A DNA stretch of 64,000 nt from Pseudomonadota bacterium (GCA_018242205.1 JAFECJ010000005.1:1-64000); one strand, 5' to 3'. Numbered from the stretch's first letter, positions 20,026 through 31,237 are shown. Made by a program: numbers and translations. Notes: generated by a model not told the origin, from the sequence alone.

Positions 20026-21684
20026 ATGTCTCAATCAGCACTCGGTGGCAGGCCTGGGCGCAGCGTCAAATCGATGGCGTCGTTGCTGGCCTTCGGCGTT
20101 ACGATGGCGATCGGCATCGCGATCGCGGTCGCGATCAGCGCTTACTCGATGACGAAGATCCGTATCGGCGGCGCGGCCTACGACCGCATCGTGCAGACCA
20201 AGGACCTGGTCGCCGACATCCTGCCGCCGCCGCTGTACATCATCGAAGCCTATCTCGAAGCGACCCGCGCCGCGCATTTCGAAACGTCTGTCGAAGACGT
20301 CAAGAAGCGCATGGCCGAGCTGCGCAAGGACTACGACACACGCCGCGCCTATTGGCAGGGATCCGATCTCGATGCCGGCATCAAGGACAAGCTGACCGAA
20401 GCGTCGCATGCGCATGTGGCGAAATTCTGGACCGTCTTCGACAACAAGCTCGTTCCGGCGCTGGAACGTAAGGACGCCGCGGCCGCCAAAGCGGCCTATG
20501 CCGAACTAACCACGACTTATAACGCCCATCGTGCCGTGATCGATCAGATCGTCACGGCCGCCAACGCGCTCACCGAGAAGGTGGAGGCCGACTCATCCAG
20601 CATGGGCCGTATCGCCATCTGGTCGGTGGCGGCCGTCGACGCGGCGCTGTTCCTGCTTCTCATCGTCGGCATCGTCGCCATCATCCGCCGGCTCGTCAGC
20701 CCGCTTGCGGTCCTCGGCGAAAGCCTGGCGTATCTGTCCGGCGGCAATCTCACGGCGCGTATCACGCAGAAGATGCCGCCGGAGTACAAACAGCTCCAGG
20801 ACAATCTCAACAGCGCTCTCGACAGACTCAGCGGAGTGATCGGATCGGTCAAGCGTTCTGCGCGCGATGTGACCAGCGCCTCGGCCGAAATCTCGACCAG
20901 CACGACCGACCTGTCGCAACGGACCGAAGAACAGGCCGCGACGCTTGAGCAGACCTCGGCGTCGATGGAAGAGATCTCGTCGATCGTGAAGTCGAATGCC
21001 GACAACGCCCGGCGCGCCGCGGACTCGGCCAGGACGACGCAAGAGGTTGCCGGCCGCGGCGGCGACGTCGTCGCCAAGGCGGTCAATGCCATGGCCCGGA
21101 TCGAGGATTCGTCGCGTAAGATCGCCGACATCATCGGCGTCATCGACGAGATCGCGCGCCAGACCAATCTGCTCGCCCTCAATGCCGCGGTCGAAGCGGC
21201 GCGCGCCGGCGAAGCCGGGCGGGGCTTCGCGGTGGTCGCGTCGGAGGTCCGCAGTCTGGCGCAGCGCTCGTCGCAGGCCGCCAAGGACATCAAGGACCTG
21301 ATCACCAATTCGACTCACCAGGTCAAAGACGGTGTTGAGCTGGTCAATCTCGCCGGCACGTCGCTCACGGAGATCGTGGCGTCGATCAAGGACGTCACGA
21401 CGATCATTGCCGACATCGCCAGCGCCAGTGCCGAGCAGGCTTCGGGCATCGAACAGATCAACAAGGCGCTGACGCAAATGGACGAGGTGACGCAGCAGAA
21501 CTCGGCGCTGGTCGAGGAGAACGCGTCGACAGCGAAGTCGCTGGAAGATCAGGCGCGGTCCATGGACGAACAGGTCGATTTCTTCAACATTGGCCAGAAG
21601 GTCGACGACGGCCGGCCTGCACCGGCGGCACGGCAAGCCCCGTCGCCGGTATCAGCCGTTCACGCGGTCGCGCGCGCGGCATAA
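20026..21684 (+). CDS. Methyl-accepting chemotaxis protein
   Basis: 552-residue chemoreceptor from MSQSALGG (ATG 20026, GGAAGG upstream). Transmembrane helices lie at about 18-42 and 203-225, enclosing a roughly 160-residue helical periplasmic sensor. A HAMP domain follows (about 226-280), then the signalling coiled coil with the hairpin [20 protein letters not shown]. There is no C-terminal pentapeptide tether for CheR/CheB. The ligand cannot be inferred. No che genes are nearby. Confidence 0.9.
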   Translation: MSQSALGGRPGRSVKSMASLLAFGVTMAIGIAIAVAISAYSMTKIRIGGAAYDRIVQTKDLVADILPPPLYIIEAYLEATRAAHFETSVEDVKKRMAELRKDYDTRRAYWQGSDLDAGIKDKLTEASHAHVAKFWTVFDNKLVPALERKDAAAAKAAYAELTTTYNAHRAVIDQIVTAANALTEKVEADSSSMGRIAIWSVAAVDAALFLLLIVGIVAIIRRLVSPLAVLGESLAYLSGGNLTARITQKMPPEYKQLQDNLNSALDRLSGVIGSVKRSARDVTSASAEISTSTTDLSQRTEEQAATLEQTSASMEEISSIVKSNADNARRAADSARTTQEVAGRGGDVVAKAVNAMARIEDSSRKIADIIGVIDEIARQTNLLALNAAVEAARAGEAGRGFAVVASEVRSLAQRSSQAAKDIKDLITNSTHQVKDGVELVNLAGTSLTEIVASIKDVTTIIADIASASAEQASGIEQINKALTQMDEVTQQNSALVEENASTAKSLEDQARSMDEQVDFFNIGQKVDDGRPAPAARQAPSPVSAVHAVARAA

Positions 21685-21716
21685 GCGCGACAGTTGCCGC
21701 GCAGTTTGAAGTCTGA

Positions 21717-23255
21717 TCACGCCGCGCGCCGCATATCGTCGGCGAGCGCGCGATAGGACAAGGCCTCCGCCAGATGGACGCGGCCGACCTGTTCGGCGCC
21801 GTCGAGATCGGCCAGCGTTCGCGCCACACGCAGCACGCGGTGATAGCCGCGCGCCGATAGCTGCATTCGGTCGGCGGCGTCGCGCAGCAATTTCATGCCG
21901 GCGCTGTCGGCGCGGGCGATTTCCTCCAGCAACGGGCCCGAGGCCTGCGCGTTGCAACGAATATGTGCTGCGCCCCGCGCGGCATAACGCTCGATCTGGA
22001 TGTCGCGGGCGCGCGCGACGCGCGCCGCGACGTCGCGGCTGCCCTCGGTCGGCGGCGGGAGGATGAGATCGGCGGCGGTGACCGCCGGCACTTCGATGTG
22101 CAGGTCGATGCGGTCGACCAGCGGACCGGACAGCCGCCCCTGATAGTCGGCGGCGCAGCGCACATTCGGTGCACGGTTGCAGGCAAAACCAGGATCGTTG
22201 GCACGGCCGCAACGGCAGGGGTTCATCGCCCCGACCAGCATGAAGCGCGCGGGATAGGTGACGCGATGATTGGCGCGGGCAATCGCCACCTCGCCGGTCT
22301 CGAGCGGCTGCCGCAACGAATCGAGCACCTGGCCGGAGAACTCCGGCATCTCGTCGAGAAACAGCACGCCGTTATGCGCCAGCGATACTTCGCCCGGCCG
22401 TGCGCGCAGGCCGCCGCCGACCAGCGCGGGCATGGAAGCGGAATGATGCGGTGCGCGGAACGGCCGCCGGTTAGTGAGCGCGCCGCCTTCGATCTCGCCG
22501 GCGACCGAGGCGATCATTGACACTTCGAGCAGCTCGGCCGGCGACAATGGCGGCAGGATCGACGGCAGCCGCGCTGCCAGCATCGATTTGCCGGCGCCGG
22601 GCGGACCGACCATCAGGAGGTTGTGGCCGCCGGCGGCGGCGACTTCGAGCGCGCGTTTGGCGCTTTCCTGTCCCTTGATATCGGCGAGATCGAGCGGGAC
22701 GCCGTCGAGTTCGCGGATCTTCGGCACCGGGCGCGTCAGCACCTGCGTGCCGCGGAAATGATTGGCAAGCTGGATCAAGGAGCGCGCGGCGATGATGTCG
22801 ATCTCCGGGCTGGCCCAGGCCGCCTCAGGCCCGCAAATCTCCGGACAGATCAGGCCGTAGCCATTGGCATTGGCGCCGATCGCCGCGGGCAGCACGCCGG
22901 CGACCGGCGCGATCGAGCCGTCGAGGCCCAGTTCACCAAGCACGGTGAAGCCCGAAAGCGCGTCGGGCGGAACGGCGCCGATCGCCGCCATCAGGCCGAG
23001 CGCGATCGGCAGGTCGTAGTGGCTGCCTTCCTTGGGCAAATCGGCCGGCGCCAGATTGACGGTGATGCGCCGGGCCGGCAGCGCCAGGCCGGACGCGATC
23101 AGGGCGGCGCGGACGCGTTCCTTGGCCTCGGACACGGCCTTGTCGGGCAGACCGACGATGTTGAAAGCCGGCAGGCCGGGCGCGACCTGAACCTGGACGT
23201 CGACGATGCGCGCATCGATGCCCTCGAAGGCCACCGTCGCCACCCGCTGAACCAT
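21717..23255 (-). CDS. comM: ComM/YifB-family AAA+ ATPase (Mg-chelatase-like)
   Basis: 512 residues from MVQRVATVAFEG (ATG 23253-23255, GGGGAG upstream). ComM is a hexameric helicase that promotes branch migration during integration of transforming DNA in other bacteria. It has a Lon-protease-like N-terminal domain, Walker A GPPGAGKSM (about 215-223), Walker B NGVLFLDEMPEF (about 297-308), a cysteine cluster around NPCRCGRANDPGFAC, and the C-terminal Mg-chelatase lid. A LexA-type box 55 bases upstream suggests SOS control. Confidence 0.92.
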   Translation of the reverse strand: MVQRVATVAFEGIDARIVDVQVQVAPGLPAFNIVGLPDKAVSEAKERVRAALIASGLALPARRITVNLAPADLPKEGSHYDLPIALGLMAAIGAVPPDALSGFTVLGELGLDGSIAPVAGVLPAAIGANANGYGLICPEICGPEAAWASPEIDIIAARSLIQLANHFRGTQVLTRPVPKIRELDGVPLDLADIKGQESAKRALEVAAAGGHNLLMVGPPGAGKSMLAARLPSILPPLSPAELLEVSMIASVAGEIEGGALTNRRPFRAPHHSASMPALVGGGLRARPGEVSLAHNGVLFLDEMPEFSGQVLDSLRQPLETGEVAIARANHRVTYPARFMLVGAMNPCRCGRANDPGFACNRAPNVRCAADYQGRLSGPLVDRIDLHIEVPAVTAADLILPPPTEGSRDVAARVARARDIQIERYAARGAAHIRCNAQASGPLLEEIARADSAGMKLLRDAADRMQLSARGYHRVLRVARTLADLDGAEQVGRVHLAEALSYRALADDMRRAA

Positions 23256-23309
23256 GCCCTGCTCCCCGTTTCTACTTCGAAGTGTAGCCCAGATTGTGGA
23301 CACAAACAA

Positions 23310-23324
23310 GAACATTTGCAGAAC
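23310..23324. promoter_or_regulatory. LexA (SOS) box GAAC-N7-GAAC
   Basis: GAAC-ATTTGCA-GAAC matches the alphaproteobacterial LexA recognition sequence, GTTC-N7-GTTC on the minus strand. It lies between comM (minus) and the small ORF at 23342 (plus). On the minus strand a promoter-like TTGTTT-N17-TACACT starts just downstream of it, so comM is the likelier target. The position also allows control of the small ORF. Confidence 0.7.
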
Positions 23325-23341
23325 AAATTTTTTGAGTTACC

Positions 23342-23542
23342 ATGGCTGGCATCACAGAGGTGCTCGCCATGATCGATCGCCAAGCCATGCAAAACGACCT
23401 GCTCCAAGCGCGCCGCGCCCGCGAAGAGGCTGAGGCAGCCAACCACGATGTCGAGGAATTGATCTGGGAGCTGCAGCACGTGCAGCTCGGCCGCCAGCGG
23501 ATCGTTTTCTCCATAGCGGGCTTCGAACAGGAAGCCGCCTAG
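23342..23542 (+). CDS. Small coiled-coil protein beside the LexA box
   Basis: 66 codons (MAGITEVLAMIDRQAMQNDL...). The middle (DLLQARRAREEAEAANHDVEELIWELQ, split across about residues 19-45) is strongly heptad-like and charged; there is no signal peptide or membrane helix. An ATG at 23369, preceded by AGAGG, is an equally good start and gives 57 residues. I do not recognise the family. Its start lies 17 bases from the LexA box. Confidence 0.55.
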   Translation: MAGITEVLAMIDRQAMQNDLLQARRAREEAEAANHDVEELIWELQHVQLGRQRIVFSIAGFEQEAA

Positions 23543-23774
23543 CCGCTTCAGCCCGAACGCCAAACCTGAGACCTGTGACCTGTGACTTGCTGGCCGCGCA
23601 CGGGTTGGAGGTAGGTGGCGACCGTTGCACCGCCGAAGGTTGTCGTCCGAAGTTAATGAACGAGCGGAACTTCTAGCGCCCTTTGAATAACGCAATTGAG
23701 CATGTAAATTTTCCGGGAATTAAGACTGAGGGTGTCTATTTGCGTGTGTGATTGCCACGCAGCGCGAGTGACCT
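23543..23774. other. Intergenic gap without recognised features
   Basis: 232 bases between the small coiled-coil ORF and the GAF-GGDEF-EAL gene. It contains a locally repetitive ACCTGAGACCTGTGACCTGTGACTTG stretch (split as ACCTGAG, ACCTGTG, ACCTGTG units, about 23565-23588) and an AT-richer segment near 23690-23725 that could hold the downstream promoter. No gene is supported. Confidence 0.4.
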
Positions 23775-25625
23775 GTGCCCCCTCAACAGAGTTTTCCATT
23801 GCACGCCTTGCAGACCGAGATTCTCGAAGCTCTGGTCATGGGAGAGCGCTTCGAAGCCATTGCGGATCTGCTGTGCCGACGCGCCGAAGAACTCGCGCCG
23901 GGCGTCGTTTGCTCGATCCTCGCCATTACCCCGGATGGCAGACTCGATCCGGTGGCTGCACCGGGCCTGCCGCAACATTATTCGGACGCCATCGCCGGCC
24001 TCGCGATTGGACCGACTGTCGGCTCTTGTGGCACCGCGGCGTTTCTGGGCGAGCCGGTCGAAGTCCATGACGTATCGACCGATCCGTTGTGGACGCCATA
24101 CAAGGATCTGATCCTGCCGCTCGGGCTCATGGCCTGCTGGTCGAGCCCGATTAAGACGCGCGACGGGCGCGTTGCCGCGACCTTCGGTTTCTATTACCGC
24201 ACCAAGCGTGGTCCGACCGAGCTTGAGCACGCCATCGTCAATACCTGCGTGCACCTGTTTTCGATTGCCATCGAGCATGACGAGACGCGGCGGCGCAATC
24301 ATGCGCTGGCTTATTTCGATCAGCTCACCGGCCTGCCGAACCGCCGCAGCTTCGACGACATGATCTTCGAGCGCATCGTCGCCGACAAACCGGCGTTTGG
24401 TCTTCTCGTCATCGACATCGACAACCTGAAGATCGCCAATGACACGATGGGACATGTTGTCGGCGACGGCCTGATCCAGGAAGTCGCCGCGCGGCTCGCC
24501 CATGTCGTGCCGAACGCGGCCTGCCGTCTCGGCGGCGACGAATTCGCCGTCCTGGTCGACGGCTGCCATTCTCATCACGAGCTCAGCCCGGTGGCCGAGG
24601 CCATCATGCGGGCGATGCGCGAACCGTTCGACTGCGACGACTACACCATCATCCCGCAGGTCACGATGGGCGGCGTGGTCTACGGTGTCGACGGCGACAA
24701 TGCCGATTTCCTGCGGCAGAATGCCGACTTCGCGCTTTATCACGCCAAGGAGGTCAAACGCGGCGGCTACGTCGCTTTTGAAAAGAACCTGCGGACGTCG
24801 ATCGCGCTCCGCATGTCGAAGATCCGCACCGTCGATGAGGCTCTCAACGACAAGCGGGTCATGCCTTATTACCAGCCGGTGGTCAGGATGGCCGATGGTG
24901 CGATTCAGGGCTTCGAGAGCCTGGCCCGCATCCGCCTCGACACCGGCGACATCATTTCAGCCGGCCAGGTGCAGGCGGCGCTGTCCGATCCCAGCATTGC
25001 CTTTCGCCTGACCGATCAAATGCTGCAGCAGATCGCCCGCGACATGCGCGGCTGGATGGATCGCGGTCTCGCCGTCAACCACGTGGGCATCAATCTTTCG
25101 ACCGCCGATTTCCATCGCAGTGACCTCGAAAGCCGTTTGTCCGAAGCCTTCGAGTCGGTCGGCGTGCCGCTCGATCGTCTGGCCCTGGAAGTGACGGAAA
25201 CCGTGTTGATGGATGGCAACGACGCCAAGGTCGTCACCGTTCTCAAGCGATTGCGCAAGAAAGGCGTCACGGTGGCGCTCGACGATTTCGGTACCGGCTA
25301 CGCATCCTTGACGCATCTCATCCGCTTTCCCGTCGACACGATCAAGATCGACCGATCCTTTGTCGATCGCATGCTCAGCGATCGCCCAAGCCGGCTGATC
25401 GTGGAACTGCTGGTCGACCTGTCGCGCAAGCTGGACATGCGCGTGATCGCCGAAGGCATCGAGACGCAAGCGCAGGCCGACTGGCTCCTGGAGCTCGGCT
25501 GTCAGTTTGGCCAGGGCTATTTCTTCGGCCGTCCGACCTATGCCGCCGCGACGACGCGGTTCATACAGAGTCACAAGGTCGTCGGCGAGAGCGCAGACCC
25601 GGCGCCGCAGAAGCGCCGGGCTTAA
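23775..25625 (+). CDS. GAF-GGDEF-EAL cyclic-di-GMP signalling protein
   Basis: 616 residues: GAF sensor (about 12-170), diguanylate cyclase (about 180-340) with intact RLGGDEFAV, and EAL phosphodiesterase (about 355-600). In the EAL domain the usual EALLR is GFESLAR, and the other catalytic landmarks remain: GINLS, EVTETVL, DDFGTGYASL, KIDRSFV, AEGIET and GQGYFF. Both activities could be present. Soluble, so the GAF domain probably reads a cytosolic signal. The GTG at 23775 is chosen because a later ATG would cut the GAF domain. Its stop abuts the gshB stop with no gap. Confidence 0.9.
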   Translation: MPPQQSFPLHALQTEILEALVMGERFEAIADLLCRRAEELAPGVVCSILAITPDGRLDPVAAPGLPQHYSDAIAGLAIGPTVGSCGTAAFLGEPVEVHDVSTDPLWTPYKDLILPLGLMACWSSPIKTRDGRVAATFGFYYRTKRGPTELEHAIVNTCVHLFSIAIEHDETRRRNHALAYFDQLTGLPNRRSFDDMIFERIVADKPAFGLLVIDIDNLKIANDTMGHVVGDGLIQEVAARLAHVVPNAACRLGGDEFAVLVDGCHSHHELSPVAEAIMRAMREPFDCDDYTIIPQVTMGGVVYGVDGDNADFLRQNADFALYHAKEVKRGGYVAFEKNLRTSIALRMSKIRTVDEALNDKRVMPYYQPVVRMADGAIQGFESLARIRLDTGDIISAGQVQAALSDPSIAFRLTDQMLQQIARDMRGWMDRGLAVNHVGINLSTADFHRSDLESRLSEAFESVGVPLDRLALEVTETVLMDGNDAKVVTVLKRLRKKGVTVALDDFGTGYASLTHLIRFPVDTIKIDRSFVDRMLSDRPSRLIVELLVDLSRKLDMRVIAEGIETQAQADWLLELGCQFGQGYFFGRPTYAAATTRFIQSHKVVGESADPAPQKRRA

Positions 25626-26570
25626 TCAGCCCCGGCGCTTTTCCTCGATCACATCCCACACCATCGCCGCGGCGTCGGGCCCGCCGAGATTCTTGACCGC
25701 GCGGATGCCGGTCGGCGAAGTGACGTTGATCTCGGTCAGCTTGTCGCCGATCACGTCGATGCCGACGAAGATCATGCCGCGCTCGATCAGCGCGGGCTTC
25801 AGACGCGCGATGATCTCGCGCTCGCGTGGCGTCAGGTCGGTGGCCTTGGGCGAGCCGCCGCGCACCATATTGGACCGAAGATCGTCCGCCGCCGGTACGC
25901 GATTGACCGCGCCGGCGAACTCGCCGTTGACGAGGAGGATACGCTTGTCGCCGTCCTTCACCGCAGGCAGGAAAGCCTGCACCACCCAGGGCTCGCGGAA
26001 GGTCGCGGCGAACATGTCGTAGAGCGAACCGAAATTGAGATCCTCGCGCGTCACGCGGAATACGCCGCCGCCGCCATGGCCATAGAGCGGCTTCATGACG
26101 ATGTCCTTGTGCTCGGCGCGAAACGCCTTGATCTCGGCGAGATCGCGGGTAATCAGCGTCGGCGGCATCAAATCGGGAAAATGCGTCACCAGGATTTTCT
26201 CGGGTGCGTTGCGCACCTCGGCCGGGTCGTTCACCACCAGGGTCTTGGGGTGAATGCGCTCCAGCATATGGGTCGTGGTGATGTACGACAGGTCGAACGG
26301 CGGGTCCTGCCGCAGCAGGATGACGTCGAACGTGTCGAGCGGGACGCGGGCGGCCTCACCAAGCGTAAAATGGCTGCCGTGCTCGTCGCGTACGGTCAGC
26401 GGCTCGACCCGAGCATAAAGCCGGCCGTCGCGCTGGGCCATGCGGTCCGGCGTGTAATAGCTCAGCGCATGGCCGCGGGCCTGGGCCTCCAGCAGCAGCG
26501 CGAAGGTCGAATCTCCCTTGATATTGATCCGTTCGATCGGATCCATCTGGACGGCGACTTTCAGGCTCAT
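25626..26570 (-). CDS. gshB: Glutathione synthetase
   Basis: ATP-grasp ligase joining gamma-glutamylcysteine and glycine. It has 314 residues: [19 protein letters not shown] at the N-terminus, the ATP-binding [15 protein letters not shown] lid loop (about 170-185), the [19 protein letters not shown] strand and the metal-binding EINVTSPTG near 277. It is convergent with the c-di-GMP gene, stop codon to stop codon. The neighbourhood with yraN, rsmI and an LpoA-like gene is conserved in alphaproteobacteria; here a chemoreceptor gene interrupts it. Confidence 0.96.
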   Translation of the reverse strand: MSLKVAVQMDPIERINIKGDSTFALLLEAQARGHALSYYTPDRMAQRDGRLYARVEPLTVRDEHGSHFTLGEAARVPLDTFDVILLRQDPPFDLSYITTTHMLERIHPKTLVVNDPAEVRNAPEKILVTHFPDLMPPTLITRDLAEIKAFRAEHKDIVMKPLYGHGGGGVFRVTREDLNFGSLYDMFAATFREPWVVQAFLPAVKDGDKRILLVNGEFAGAVNRVPAADDLRSNMVRGGSPKATDLTPREREIIARLKPALIERGMIFVGIDVIGDKLTEINVTSPTGIRAVKNLGGPDAAAMVWDVIEEKRRG

Positions 26571-26646
26571 GACGGGGGCTTTCCGGAGGTATGCGACGAA
26601 GGGCCAAAGGTTAAGGAAAACAGATCGTTAACGTATTACGGCGAGT

Positions 26647-28359
26647 ATGTGGGAACCCGGATTTATGCCGCGCAGGATGGGGCTGCAAGTGACATTGCCG
26701 AAGCTTTCAATCGCCGCCAAGCTCTATGCGATCTTCGCCCTGATGGCCATGACCGCGCTGGCGCTATCCGGCTCGGCCGTCCTCAACGCGCGCCATTATG
26801 CCGTCCTGACCGGGACTTATGAATCCGCCAATGCCGGCATGAAGAACATCGAGCGGATCAACGGCCTGATCTACGCCGTGGTTGCCGAATCGCGCGGCAT
26901 CTACCTGCCGAACGACCGGGCCAACCGGCAGCAGTTCATCGACGGCATCAACGTCTTTCTCGACCGCATCGAAGCCCTGATGGTCGCCTGGAAGAAAACC
27001 ATCCACGCCGACGACGCCGCGCTGTTCGACAAGTTTTCGAAGCGCGTTGCCGCGTTTATCGCCTATCGACGCGAACTGGCCCATCTTGCCAGCGGCAACA
27101 ATCCGGAGGCGGCGCGTGCCTGGGGGGAGGCCAGCCGCGGCGATCGTAAAGAGCTCAATGCCGAACTCAAGGCGCTGACCGATCAGTATTCGAAGCGCGC
27201 GGATATCGCCTTCACCGAGATCAATGGCAACTTCGACCAGGGCGTTCGCTGGCTCGCCATTTTCGCCGCGCTTGCCGCACTGGCGACCACGGCGCTCCTG
27301 TTCATCGCGCGCGGCATCGTCAAGCCGCTAACAGCGATCACACGCGTGACCGAGGCGGTCGCCGGCGGCGCCCAGGTGACATCGATACCCTTTAGCGATC
27401 GTCACGACGAGATCGGCGCCATGGCGCGTTCGATCGAGGTGTTTCATCGCGCCATGATGCACAATCGAGAGCTCAACCAGACTGTTCTCGAGGAAGCCGA
27501 ACAGCGCGCGACGCGTCAGCGTGAGATCGGCAACGAAATCACGCGCTTTTCGGCGGAAGTCGAAACGACCCTGTCCGAGCTCGGTCAGATCTCCGACCAG
27601 ATGCTGGCCGCCTCAACGAAATTGGCCGGTGCGGCCGACGTCGCTTCGATGCAGACAACACGCGCAGAACAGGCGTCGGCAGAGGCGTCGGCCAATGTGC
27701 GCGACATCGCCTCCGCCGCCGACGAACTGTCGGCTTCGGTCAATGAAATCGACCGCCAAGTGTCACAGTCGAACGCGATCGCGTCGAAGGCGGTCAGCGA
27801 AGCTGGCCAGACCAATCGCGCGGTGAAGGAACTCGGCGAGGCCGCGACTCGCATCGGCGACGTTGTCAAACTGATCACCGATATCGCCGAGCAAACGAAT
27901 CTCCTGGCGCTCAACGCCACGATCGAGGCGGCCCGCGCCGGCGAAGCCGGCCGCGGCTTCGCCGTCGTCGCTGGCGAGGTCAAGGCGCTGGCCGGACAAA
28001 CCAGCCGCGCCACCGAAGAGATCAGCGCGCAGATCGCTGGCATGCAGCGCGCGACCACGACGTCGATCGAAGCCATCAGCGCCATCGAGCGCACGATCTG
28101 CGAAATCGGCAATATTTCCGCAGCCATCGCCGCTGCGGTCACCGAGCAGGGCGCCGCCACCAGCGAGATTGCCCGAAGTGTCGAAACCGCCGCATTGCGC
28201 ACGATCGACACCGCGAAGGAAGTCGGCCTGGTCGGCAACGCGACGGCCGACACACGCACCAGCGCCAGCTCGGTGAAGAGCGTCGCCGACGAGCTCGGGC
28301 AGGTGGCCTCCCGCATTCGCGGACAGGTCGATCAGTTCTTCGAGCGGCTGAGCGCGTAA
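26647..28359 (+). CDS. Methyl-accepting chemotaxis protein, second copy
   Basis: Up to 570 residues. Transmembrane helices at about 22-45 and 200-222 enclose a helical periplasmic sensor. A HAMP domain follows (about 222-275, ending in [15 protein letters not shown]), then the signalling domain with hairpin [20 protein letters not shown]. Sequence outside the signalling tip differs strongly from the first chemoreceptor, so this is not a recent duplication. ATGs at 26647, 26665 and 26677 are all possible; the last leaves [16 protein letters not shown]. It is inserted between gshB and yraN. Confidence 0.88.
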   Translation: MWEPGFMPRRMGLQVTLPKLSIAAKLYAIFALMAMTALALSGSAVLNARHYAVLTGTYESANAGMKNIERINGLIYAVVAESRGIYLPNDRANRQQFIDGINVFLDRIEALMVAWKKTIHADDAALFDKFSKRVAAFIAYRRELAHLASGNNPEAARAWGEASRGDRKELNAELKALTDQYSKRADIAFTEINGNFDQGVRWLAIFAALAALATTALLFIARGIVKPLTAITRVTEAVAGGAQVTSIPFSDRHDEIGAMARSIEVFHRAMMHNRELNQTVLEEAEQRATRQREIGNEITRFSAEVETTLSELGQISDQMLAASTKLAGAADVASMQTTRAEQASAEASANVRDIASAADELSASVNEIDRQVSQSNAIASKAVSEAGQTNRAVKELGEAATRIGDVVKLITDIAEQTNLLALNATIEAARAGEAGRGFAVVAGEVKALAGQTSRATEEISAQIAGMQRATTTSIEAISAIERTICEIGNISAAIAAAVTEQGAATSEIARSVETAALRTIDTAKEVGLVGNATADTRTSASSVKSVADELGQVASRIRGQVDQFFERLSA

Positions 28360-28360
28360 T

Positions 28361-28472
28361 CCGTCACCCTGAGGCGCTCGGCGCGAAGCGACGAGCCTCG
28401 AAGGGCGACGGGCAACGATTCCCGGGCCGTCGATCCTTCGAGGCTCGCTGCGCTCGCACCTCAGGATGACGG
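28361..28472. repeat. Intergenic palindromic element, family A, paired copies
   Basis: Two inverted copies (CCGTCACCCTGAGGCGC... and ...GCACCTCAGGATGACGG) with inner GCCTCGAAGG/CCTTCGAGGC arms fill nearly all of the gap between the chemoreceptor and yraN stops. This gives a very large potential hairpin. It closely resembles 51973-52072. Confidence 0.85.
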
Positions 28473-28473
28473 T

Positions 28474-28908
28474 TCACGTCTCGAACGCACCCTGAATGTG
28501 CTGCGGCAGTTTGCCGGGCGCGATCAGGATGGCGTCGAAACGCAAATCCTTGAAGGCGACGTGCGGGTTTTGCGCCAGCCATATCTCGGCCGCGGCGGCG
28601 ATGCGGCCGCGCTGGCGCGGCGTTACCGACTCCGCCGCCTCGTCGAGCGAGGCGCGCGCTTTCACCTCGACGAAGATGACGGTGTGCCGCCGTCCGGCGA
28701 CGATGTCGATTTCGCCGGCGCCGGAGCGAAAGCGGCGCGCCAGAATGCGATAGCCCTTGCCGATGAGCCAGGCGGCGGCGAGACTCTCCGCCGAAATGCC
28801 GCGATTGAACGCGGCCTGACGGTTCGGATCGGCTTCGCTCTCGCCCTTCGGCCGCAAACCCGGCACGCGCGGCGAACGTGGCAGCGGTGGCGTGTCGTCT
28901 TTCGCCAT
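28474..28908 (-). CDS. YraN/UPF0102 family nuclease-like protein
   Basis: 144 residues from ATG 28906-28908. UPF0102 proteins have an Endonuclease/Holliday-resolvase-like fold. The metal-site pattern is seen as GAGEIDIVA followed by [10 protein letters not shown] (about 64-92). The basic N-terminus holds [14 protein letters not shown] low complexity. It starts two bases after the rsmI stop codon, so the pair is coupled. The cellular role is unsettled. Confidence 0.85.
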   Translation of the reverse strand: MAKDDTPPLPRSPRVPGLRPKGESEADPNRQAAFNRGISAESLAAAWLIGKGYRILARRFRSGAGEIDIVAGRRHTVIFVEVKARASLDEAAESVTPRQRGRIAAAAEIWLAQNPHVAFKDLRFDAILIAPGKLPQHIQGAFET

Positions 28909-28910
28909 GA

Positions 28911-29813
<903 letters not shown>

Positions 29814-30026
29814 GGTGGGCACTCTAGCTCGTCGGCATGCTGCTGCGCGGTTTTGTGCGCCGATTTTGCGCAGCATGAGCTGGCGGAGCGGCCGGACGGC
29901 CTGCTCATTTTCCGCCCGAAACTACGAATTCCCTTATCTTTTCATCATCTTAACTTTTGCGGGACAAAATGATCATGACCGGCTAGGACTGGGCGGGGGT
30001 CGGCCGCGGACGAGGGAACGGGCTTA

Positions 30027-31217
30027 TTGCGCATTCGATCTGACAGGCAGGGGGTGACCCGCCGCCGTCTCATTATTGTGGGTGGCTTTGGTGCGGCGTC
30101 GCTGGCGCTGGCCGGCTGCACCAGCAGTTCTTTCGACCGCCTCGGGACCGAGCAGCCGCCGGCCGCTGAACCGGCGCAGCCGTCGCAGATCGGCAGCGGG
30201 CAGATTCGCGTCGGCCTCATTCTGCCGTTGTCGGCGCAGGGCAATGCCGGCGTCGCGGCGCTGTCGATGAAGAACGCCGCCGAAATGGCGCTCGCCGAAT
30301 TCAAAGAGCCGAACATCCAGCTCCTGGTGAAGGACGACGGTGGCTCGCCGCAGGGCGCCCAGGCTGCGGCGCAGCAGGCGCTGGCCGAAGGCGCCGAGAT
30401 CATCATCGGGCCGCTGTTCGCGCAGTCGGTCAGCGCGGTCGGCGCCGTGGCGCGTGCGCGCAATGTGCCGGTGATCGCGTTCTCGACCGACGCCAGTGTG
30501 GCGGCGAACGGCGTTTATCTCCTGAGCTTCCTGCCGGAGTCCGACGTCAAGCGTATCGTCGACTTCTCTGTGTCGCGCGGCAAGCGCTCCTTTGCCGCGC
30601 TCTTGCCCGACAACGCCTACGGCACGGTGGTCGAGGCCGCCTTCCAGCAGGAAGTCGCGCGCCGTGGCGGCCGCGTCGTCGCGCTCGAAAAATATCCGCT
30701 CGATCCGTCGCGCATGGGCGAGGCCGTGCGCCGTGTCGCGCAGGCGGCGAGCCGCGCCGATGCGCTTTTCATTCCCGATGGCGCCGATGCAGTACCGCAG
30801 GTGGTGGCGCAGCTCGAGACCAACCGCGTCAATCTGAAGCGGCTGCAATTGCTCGGCACCGGTCTATGGGACGATCCGCGCATCTTCAGCACGCCGGCGC
30901 TCGTCGGCGGCTGGTATGCGGCGCCGGACGCGGCCGGCTTCCGCAGTTTCTCGCAGCGCTATCGCGGACGTTATGGCCAGGATCCGGTGCGCACGGCGAC
31001 GTTGTCCTACGACGCGGTGGCGCTGGTGGCGGCGCTGGTGAAGACGCAAGGCGCGCAGCGCTTCAGCCAGCAGATCCTCACCAATTCGTCCGGCTTTGCC
31101 GGTATCGATGGCGTGTTCCGCTTCATGCCGAACGGCACCAACGAGCGCGGTCTTGCCGTGTTGCGCGTTGCCCCCGGCGGCGGCCAGGTCGTGAGCCCGG
31201 CGCCGAAGGCGTTTTAG
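30027..31217 (+). CDS. LpoA-like penicillin-binding protein activator lipoprotein
   Basis: Periplasmic-binding-protein fold (LivK type) lipoprotein. 396 residues; TTG start with GAGGGA nine bases before. The N-terminus has RRR, a hydrophobic segment and the lipobox LALAGC (cysteine near residue 30), so it is probably outer-membrane anchored. The core has RVGLILPLSAQGNAG, DDGGSPQGAQ, IIGPLFAQSV and ALLPDNAYGT. In enterobacteria LpoA activates PBP1A. Divergence from rsmI, as in E. coli, supports the name, but a direct partner is not shown. Confidence 0.8.
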   Translation: MRIRSDRQGVTRRRLIIVGGFGAASLALAGCTSSSFDRLGTEQPPAAEPAQPSQIGSGQIRVGLILPLSAQGNAGVAALSMKNAAEMALAEFKEPNIQLLVKDDGGSPQGAQAAAQQALAEGAEIIIGPLFAQSVSAVGAVARARNVPVIAFSTDASVAANGVYLLSFLPESDVKRIVDFSVSRGKRSFAALLPDNAYGTVVEAAFQQEVARRGGRVVALEKYPLDPSRMGEAVRRVAQAASRADALFIPDGADAVPQVVAQLETNRVNLKRLQLLGTGLWDDPRIFSTPALVGGWYAAPDAAGFRSFSQRYRGRYGQDPVRTATLSYDAVALVAALVKTQGAQRFSQQILTNSSGFAGIDGVFRFMPNGTNERGLAVLRVAPGGGQVVSPAPKAF

Positions 31218-31237
31218 CGCGACGCCGAAACAAACCC

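Noticed and set aside
26595..26640. CtrA full site in the gshB/chemoreceptor gap (two TTAA motifs)
   Set aside because: The two TTAA motifs are about 12-13 bases apart, not 7, so they do not form the CtrA recognition sequence.
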